From positions 62,001 through 126,000 of the forward strand of contig NZ_NKHP01000009.1 of the NCBI RefSeq assembly GCF_014467235.1: 64,000 bases of DNA, written 5' to 3'. A program made the position numbers and the translations under genes. Positions 58,445 to 64,000 of this stretch are shown piece by piece. The notes beneath the pieces are model-generated. The model ran no database searches. It had not been told where the DNA came from and saw only the letters and a list, made by a program, of their open reading frames with translations. How positions within the stretch are numbered: position 1 is the first letter of the stretch; every line of letters starts with the position of its first letter. This DNA is from Xenorhabdus indica (GTDB lineage Bacteria; Pseudomonadota; Gammaproteobacteria; Enterobacterales; Enterobacteriaceae).

Positions 58445-59230
58445 TTAAGCACTTGACAGGAGTGTGTATGGCCGTCTGGATAATTTTAATTCAAGGATAT
58501 TTGCTACAGCATCGATAACCGGGTCATTATTATCATCAATAAAGAAGTGGCTACCTTCAAAAATGATGACTTTTTTATCCTGCTCGAAAAAATCAAGCCA
58601 GGAATAAAGTTCTTGCTCTGCTACCAGAGCATCATTTGTTCCGCCGAATACCGTTAGAGGGCAAGCCAAAGATGCTGTACCGGAATAGTAATACTCTTCT
58701 GATATTTTAAAATCAGCCTTTATGGCAGGTAAAATCAGTGAAAGTAATTCATCATTATCAATAATCTCTTGATTAACACGCCCAAATTCCTGCAATGCAA
58801 TAGTAAACTCTTTATCTTCTAGAGCACTTATTGGTTTTCGGATGGCGGAAACTTGCGGCCCTCTGCTACCTGAGGCGATAAATTCAATGGGTAACGGTAA
58901 TGATTCTGCATCGATTTTTCTTAACAGTTCAAAAGCTATCCGGCTGCCTAAACTGTGTCCTAAAAAGATGTACGGTACATTCAATAGTGGCTTAATATTG
59001 ACATATAAGTCTTCAATCAGGCTTTTCATATCGTCATAAGGCTTTTCCTTGAATCTTGCTCCCTTACCTGGTGGTTGAATAACTAAAAATTCTACGTTTG
59101 CTCTGATTTTTCTGGCAAAAGGAACAAAAGTTGAGCTACCGCCTCCGGCATAAGGAAAACAAAATATCCTGATTTCTGGATTAAAAACATGGTTTAGTTT
59201 AATAAAACAAGGGGAGTAGTCTTTGTTCAC
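58445..59230 (-). CDS. Type II thioesterase (NRPS/PKS editing)
   Basis: The 261-residue alpha/beta hydrolase has the type II thioesterase features FCFPYAGGGSSTFVPFA near the start, GHSLG with nucleophile Ser93, Asp200 in FGGTNDALV and His228 in FEGSHFFID. Such enzymes clear misprimed or stalled intermediates from NRPS and PKS carrier domains. It is not next to any synthetase here; the NRPS start at the left edge is 58 kb away, so it may serve another cluster. It is intact. Confidence 0.88.
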   Translation of the reverse strand: MNKDYSPCFIKLNHVFNPEIRIFCFPYAGGGSSTFVPFARKIRANVEFLVIQPPGKGARFKEKPYDDMKSLIEDLYVNIKPLLNVPYIFLGHSLGSRIAFELLRKIDAESLPLPIEFIASGSRGPQVSAIRKPISALEDKEFTIALQEFGRVNQEIIDNDELLSLILPAIKADFKISEEYYYSGTASLACPLTVFGGTNDALVAEQELYSWLDFFEQDKKVIIFEGSHFFIDDNNDPVIDAVANILELKLSRRPYTLLSSA

Positions 59231-59441
59231 AATCGGATCCCATTATTATTTTTTTAGGTAGATTAAAATAAGCAGATTTGATTATTTCTGATTTCTCATT
59301 AGTAGAATGCTATCGTCCCTGGAGCATTCTATCCAATATTAAAATATAATTCTTTTTGGGATTTTTTATTATGGTAATAAGATTTTATGAAATGAGACAG
59401 AAAAGGTGATTTTGGGATTATCCTATTGAATATATTATCTT

Positions 59442-59708
59442 TTATATTCTTGCTAACTGGGTTGCAATACCCCAGTTAACCACATTGGTATGCTTTTTTG
59501 TAATATCAATCATTGAATAACTATAATTTTGGCGATGATATTGTGTTGTATCTTCCCGTAAATTACCTCCTTTTAGCTGCCATATCAGTGATTGTAGCGT
59601 ACGGTCGTGTGTAAACAGGTATACCATTTTATCGCTGTTATTCGTCACTAAACTTTGTATATAACTGATGGCCCCTTGCGCTACTTCCAATGTCTGATTC
59701 TCCCTCAA
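59442..59708 (-). pseudogene. Histidine phosphatase (PGAM-like), C-terminal fragment
   Basis: The 88-codon frame contains VYLFTHDRTLQSLIWQLKGG, the second catalytic-site motif of acid-type histidine phosphatases (HD), and the end of the fold. The RHG motif and the N-terminal half are missing, and the region upstream (59709-59980) holds no in-frame continuation. It is a truncated remnant. Confidence 0.6.
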
Positions 59709-59976
59709 GTATAACTATCGTTGGATTGCACAATCAAAAATAACCACTATATTTAATCAATGTGATTTTAAGCTGGAAATTTATATTCTCGCAAATAGTT
59801 AGTTAATGTTATCAAATAATCGATATTCATGTTACGACTCATACAGTACTGTGAAAAATAATTTTGATGCAATGTTATAGCAGTGATAACCGTGTAATTT
59901 TCCTGATTATGTTAATCATTCTATGGCAAGCGCCAGGTAACACTCAGTTCATTTGTCATTTTGATAGGAAAACATC

Positions 59977-62259
59977 ATGAAGGTATTGATAGCAAAAAAC
60001 GAAGTGGGTACAAGGCATTATAGCTACTATATCGAAAATGCAGTGCACCGCTTGGCAGATAAATTAATTGAACGGGACGTTGACGTTGTTATTGCAGACT
60101 CTTTTGATGACAGTTATACGATAATTGCAGCCAACGAGTCGTTTGATTGTTTAATGGTAAGTTGTGCATTGATGGATGATGACTTATTTCAGCAAATCCA
60201 AAAATTACTGAATAAACTGTTTGAGCGTCAAGAAAATGTACCGGTATTTCTATTAAGCGATCGGGAAAAAACGGTATTTTTATTGAATCATGAGATGTTG
60301 GAACAATTAGCCGAATTTGCCTGGATACTTGAAGATTCCTCAGATTTTATTGCCGGTAGGGCTATTGCAGCCATGCACCGTTATCGCCAACAATTATTAC
60401 CGCCATTGATGTCAGCTTTGATGAATTACAGAAAAGTCTATGAATATTCCTGGGCAGCGCCAGGGCATCAGGGTGGTGTTGGGTTTAATAAAACACCTGT
60501 TGGTCGCATTTATCATGATTACTACGGAGAGAATCTTTTTCGTACGGATATGGGAATTGAGCGATCTTCACTGGGGTCGCTGTTGGATCACAGTGGGGCG
60601 TTTGGCGAGAGTGAAAAAAACGCTGCCAGAGTATTTGGTGCAGACCATTCTTATTCTGTTGTTGTCGGTACATCAGGCTCTAACCGTACGATAATGCAAG
60701 CCTGTATGACAGAAGATGACATCGTTATCATCGACCGTAATTGTCATAAATCCATTGAGCAGGGGCTTATTTTAACAGGGGCAAAGCCTGTCTATATGCT
60801 GCCGAGCCGTAACCGATATGGCATTATTGGCCCCATTTATCCGCAGGAAATGGAGACGAAGACACTCCAGAGAAAACTGAAACAGAGCCCACTAACCAAA
60901 GATAAAGTGAAGCAAAAACCCGTTTATTCCGTTGTGACGAATTGTACTTATGATGGTGTTTGTTATAACGCCAAACATGTACAAAACCTGCTGGATAAAA
61001 GTGTCGATAGAATACATTTCGATGAAGCATGGTATGGTTATGCCCGTTTTAATCCTATCTATCATGATCATTATGCCATGCGGGGTGATCCTAAAAAGCA
61101 TAAAGGGCCAACTGTTTTTGCCACTCATTCATCTCATAAGTTATTGAATGCCCTTTCGCAAGCTTCTTTCATTCATGTACGTGATGGCCGCAATCCGATT
61201 GATTTTTCAAGATTTAATCAAGCTTATATGATGCATGCGACAACATCACCTTTGTATGCGATCTGTGCTTCAAATGACGTTGCTGTCTCAATGATGGATG
61301 GTAACAGTGGTTATTCTTTGACACAGGAAGTGATTGAGGAAGCGGTCGATTTTCGTCAGGCATTGGCGCACTTGTATCGGGATTTTGGTAAAAAGGGCGA
61401 TTGGTTCTTTAAGCCCTGGAATCAGGAAAAAGTAACAGATCCTGCGACTGGTAAGAAAATTGCTTTTGCTGATGCCCCAAAAGAGTTACTGACCAAAGAA
61501 CAAAGCTGCTGGACGATGGATCCGGGTGATAGTTGGCATGGGTTTGAGGATTTGCCCAATGACTGGAGTATGCTTGATCCTATCAAAGTCAGCATCCTGA
61601 CACCGGGTATGGGAGATAATGGTAAGTTATTAAAACAGGGTGTACCAGCAGCGTTAGTGACGGCATGGTTAAGTCAACATGGTATTGTCCCGACGCGCAC
61701 GACTGATTTTCAAATCATGTTCCTGTTCTCAATGGGAATTACCAAAGGGAAATGGGGGACTTTGCTGAATACCTTATTGTCTTTCAAACATCACTACGAT
61801 GCGAATACACCTATGAGTAAAGTATTACCTGACTTGGTGAACGAACATCAAGAAGTGTATGGCAAGTTAGGAGTAAAAGATTTAGGCGATAAAATGTTCG
61901 CTTACTTATATAAGAATAATCCGGGTGAAAAACTGAATCAGGCTTATGCTGCGTTACCTGAAGTTGATATGACACCACGAACGGCTTATCAGGCGATTGT
62001 GACCAATAATGTGGAATTGGTGGCACTCGATAAACTTCCTCACCGCATTGCGGCGAACTCAATTATTCCTTATCCACCCGGCATTCCCATGTTGATGTCA
62101 GGGGAAAACTTCGGTGACAAAAACAGCCCGCAAATTGGTTACTTGCATGCGTTGCAAAAATGGGATCGTGAATTCCCTGGCTTTGAGCATGAAACAGAAG
62201 GAACGGAGATTATTGATGGTATTTATCATGTCATGTGTATTAAGCGTAAGGGAAAATAA
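59977..62259 (+). CDS. adiA: Biodegradative arginine decarboxylase
   Basis: AdiA converts arginine to agmatine and CO2, using up a cytoplasmic proton, as part of acid resistance. The 760-residue product resembles E. coli AdiA along its length: N-terminal wing domain, YSWAAPGHQGGVGF, the PLP lysine in FATHSSHKLLNALSQ (Lys388) and FPGFEHETEGTEIIDGIYHV at the end. These match arginine, not lysine or ornithine, decarboxylases best. It is followed 3 nt later by adiC, so they form an operon. No adiY-type activator is in the window. Confidence 0.93.
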   Translation: MKVLIAKNEVGTRHYSYYIENAVHRLADKLIERDVDVVIADSFDDSYTIIAANESFDCLMVSCALMDDDLFQQIQKLLNKLFERQENVPVFLLSDREKTVFLLNHEMLEQLAEFAWILEDSSDFIAGRAIAAMHRYRQQLLPPLMSALMNYRKVYEYSWAAPGHQGGVGFNKTPVGRIYHDYYGENLFRTDMGIERSSLGSLLDHSGAFGESEKNAARVFGADHSYSVVVGTSGSNRTIMQACMTEDDIVIIDRNCHKSIEQGLILTGAKPVYMLPSRNRYGIIGPIYPQEMETKTLQRKLKQSPLTKDKVKQKPVYSVVTNCTYDGVCYNAKHVQNLLDKSVDRIHFDEAWYGYARFNPIYHDHYAMRGDPKKHKGPTVFATHSSHKLLNALSQASFIHVRDGRNPIDFSRFNQAYMMHATTSPLYAICASNDVAVSMMDGNSGYSLTQEVIEEAVDFRQALAHLYRDFGKKGDWFFKPWNQEKVTDPATGKKIAFADAPKELLTKEQSCWTMDPGDSWHGFEDLPNDWSMLDPIKVSILTPGMGDNGKLLKQGVPAALVTAWLSQHGIVPTRTTDFQIMFLFSMGITKGKWGTLLNTLLSFKHHYDANTPMSKVLPDLVNEHQEVYGKLGVKDLGDKMFAYLYKNNPGEKLNQAYAALPEVDMTPRTAYQAIVTNNVELVALDKLPHRIAANSIIPYPPGIPMLMSGENFGDKNSPQIGYLHALQKWDREFPGFEHETEGTEIIDGIYHVMCIKRKGK

Positions 62260-62262
62260 ACT

Positions 62263-63591
62263 ATGGCTACGATTGCAGACACCAAAAAAGTGGGTTTAAT
62301 CCCCGTTACGCTGATGGTAGCGGGGAACATCATGGGATCGGGAGTTTTCCTGCTACCGGCGAGCTTGGCAGCGACGGGAGGGATTGCTATCCTGGGATGG
62401 CTGGTAACCATCATTGGTGCGGTCGGGCTATCTATGGTATATGCCAAGATGTCTTCATTGGATGATAGCCCAGGTGGTTCTTATGCCTATGCCAGACGGG
62501 CTTTTGGGCCATTTTTAGGTTATCAGACCAACGTACTTTACTGGCTGGCCTGTTGGATTGGGAATATTGCTATGGTCGTGATTGGGGTAGGTTACATCAG
62601 TTATTTTTTCCCTATCCTAAAAGATCCAATCATTTCTACATTCACCTGTATAGCGATACTGTGGATTTTTGTGTTTTTGAATATTATCGGCCCGCATGTC
62701 ATAACCAGAGTACAGGCCGTGGCTACAACACTCGCCCTGATCCCGATTGTCGCAGTTGCTGTATTTGGCTGGTTCTGGTTTAGTGGCTCAACCTACATGA
62801 ATGCCTGGAATGTCAGTGGATTAGATACTATTAGTGCCATTCAAAGCACCTTAAACGTGACATTATGGTCTTTTATTGGTGTTGAAAGTGCCTCAGTTGC
62901 CGCGGGAGTCGTCAAAAATCCAAAGCGGAACGTGCCGATTGCGACTATCGGCGGTGTATTGATTGCTGCTGTGTGTTATGTGTTGTCCAGCAGTGTCATT
63001 ATGGGGATGATCCCCAACGCAACATTAGTCGTTTCATCTTCTCCGTTTGGTGATGCGGCACGTCTGGCACTGGGCGATACTGCCGGTGCAATAGTCGCAT
63101 TTTGTGCAGCAGCCGGATGTTTAGGATCATTAGGCGGTTGGACATTGCTTGCCGGGCAGACAGCAAAAGCTGCGGCAGATGATGGTTTATTCCCTAAAAT
63201 TTTTGCCAAAGTGAACAAGGCCGGAACGCCTGTGGATGGATTATTAATTTTGGGTGTTTTGATGACGATTGTGCAGTTCAGTAGCATCTCTCCTGATGCG
63301 GCGAAAGAATTCAGCCTGGTTTCATCCGTATCAGTGATTTTTACCCTAATACCTTATTTGTACACTTGTGCGGCCTTGCTGCTGCTTGGTCATGGTCACT
63401 TTGGACAGGAAAAAACGCGTTATATTGTGATCACCTTCATTGCCTTTATTTATTGCATTTGGGCCGTATTGGGGACAGGTGCAAAAGAAGTAGTTTGGAC
63501 GCTGGTGGTAATGATGGTTATAACAGCCATGTATACCTTTAACTACAACGCAAAGCATCCAGCTCCATTCCCGTTAGAAAAAAAAGATTAA
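62263..63591 (+). CDS. adiC: Arginine:agmatine antiporter
   Basis: AdiC exchanges external arginine for internal agmatine, completing the AdiA cycle. The 442-residue APC-family protein starts [20 protein letters not shown] with the substrate-binding [13 protein letters not shown] segment and has 12 hydrophobic helices; [20 protein letters not shown] and [20 protein letters not shown] agree closely with E. coli AdiC. It follows adiA immediately and is intact. Confidence 0.95.
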   Translation: MATIADTKKVGLIPVTLMVAGNIMGSGVFLLPASLAATGGIAILGWLVTIIGAVGLSMVYAKMSSLDDSPGGSYAYARRAFGPFLGYQTNVLYWLACWIGNIAMVVIGVGYISYFFPILKDPIISTFTCIAILWIFVFLNIIGPHVITRVQAVATTLALIPIVAVAVFGWFWFSGSTYMNAWNVSGLDTISAIQSTLNVTLWSFIGVESASVAAGVVKNPKRNVPIATIGGVLIAAVCYVLSSSVIMGMIPNATLVVSSSPFGDAARLALGDTAGAIVAFCAAAGCLGSLGGWTLLAGQTAKAAADDGLFPKIFAKVNKAGTPVDGLLILGVLMTIVQFSSISPDAAKEFSLVSSVSVIFTLIPYLYTCAALLLLGHGHFGQEKTRYIVITFIAFIYCIWAVLGTGAKEVVWTLVVMMVITAMYTFNYNAKHPAPFPLEKKD

Positions 63592-63614
63592 TGCGATCTT
63601 TATCTTATTATAAT

Positions 63615-63637
63615 GCGCTGATATTCAGCGCTTTTTT
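63615..63637 (+). terminator. Rho-independent terminator after adiC
   Basis: GCGCTGA (63615-63621) pairs with TCAGCGC (63625-63631), followed by TTTTTT. It lies 24 nt after the adiC stop and ends the adiAC transcript. Confidence 0.85.
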
Positions 63638-63909
63638 ATGTTAATTTTTGCGATTGAACCAATTTTTCAATACATCACAGATTAAAATTTGTGTACCAGA
63701 CTTTTTTGATGTGCCGCCATAATCTCCCAATGTTTTTAATTTAAAACAAATTGTTATGCTTGTGATTTTGTCAGGTTAAACCCCTGTTTATTGGTTTGGA
63801 TAAGCGCTAAGATGTTGAGTTGTTAGACAACTCACAGTAAGTTATTCTGGAGCTTAATATACTTGGAGAATCAGTTAATTTTAGGTAGTTAAATAATAGG
63901 AGCGTGCAT

Positions 63910-64000
63910 ATGTACAGAACTATTTTATTACCAGTAGATATCTCTGAAGATGAACTGACAAGCAAGGCTGTTCACTGCGCGCTTAACATTGCCAGAGAAA
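63910..64000 (+). CDS. Universal stress protein (UspF/UspG-like), partial
   Basis: The frame starts at ATG 63910 with AGGAG 7 nt upstream and runs off the window: MYRTILLPVDISEDELTSKA and VHCALNIARE. This is the start of a UspA-superfamily protein (Y-x-x-I-hydrophobic-x-P-V-D). The subfamily (UspF or UspG) cannot be decided from 30 residues. Confidence 0.85.
   Translation, partial: MYRTILLPVDISEDELTSKAVHCALNIARE

Noticed and set aside
59977..62259. Lysine or ornithine decarboxylase (CadA/SpeF)
   Set aside because: The sequence agrees with AdiA along its length, and the adjoining transporter is AdiC-like, not CadB- or PotE-like.

Overview
The window looks like the chromosome of an insect-associated Morganellaceae bacterium, most likely Xenorhabdus (Photorhabdus is the alternative). 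The evidence is an enterobacterial-type flagellar operon with a nonribosomal peptide synthetase (NRPS) beginning right beside it, an orphan type II thioesterase, many decayed IS and prophage pieces, and the enteric gene order uvrY-uvrC-pgsA-tRNA-Gly-tRNA-Cys-tRNA-Leu. The assignment rests on protein resemblance and synteny recalled from memory; no database was searched.

Region by region. (1) 1-12,570: the 5' end of an NRPS gene on the minus strand, then the minus-strand operon fliFGHIJKLMNOPQR and the divergent fliE; these genes look intact. (2) 12.6-32.1 kb: a graveyard of mobile DNA. It holds fragments of IS3, IS4, IS5, IS110 and two IS630-type transposases, a 126-bp MITE, a broken phage integrase, a broken phage family A DNA polymerase, small phage genes, and a P2-like tail block (tape measure, gpU, gpD, Ogr) that is mostly frameshifted. 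Scattered intact genes include a putative clan CD cysteine peptidase, a lipoprotein, a RelBE/ParDE-type toxin-antitoxin pair and two membrane proteins. (3) 32.1-53.4 kb: an integrated island inserted in the 3' end of tRNA-Leu(UAA). A 20/21-bp copy of the tRNA end lies at 32,107-32,126, and matching 12-bp-spaced TGCCCC motifs sit beside both junctions. (4) 53.4-64.0 kb: core chromosome with three tRNAs, pgsA, uvrC, uvrY, small genes, a thioesterase, the adiA-adiC arginine acid-resistance pair and the start of a universal stress protein gene.

The island is modular. From left to right it carries a BcgI-like two-subunit restriction-modification system; a Ner-like regulator preceded by a structured leader that resembles C4 antisense RNA; a second integrase of a different family; a T6SS auxiliary module (tssF, vgrG, DUF4123 adaptor, large effector, two tandem immunity-like genes); a P4-type replication module (GGGATA iterons, primase-helicase, ribbon-helix-helix protein, AlpA); a membrane-anchored Mrr-like nuclease; and the P4-type integrase that abuts the tRNA. 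In the T6SS module, tssF, the adaptor, the effector and the second immunity gene each carry one disabling change, while vgrG and the first immunity gene are open.

The items most worth following are the island boundaries, the phased iterons, the C4-like leader with its matched upstream target, the membrane-anchored Mrr nuclease flanked by related hairpin repeats, and the pattern of decay in the effector module.
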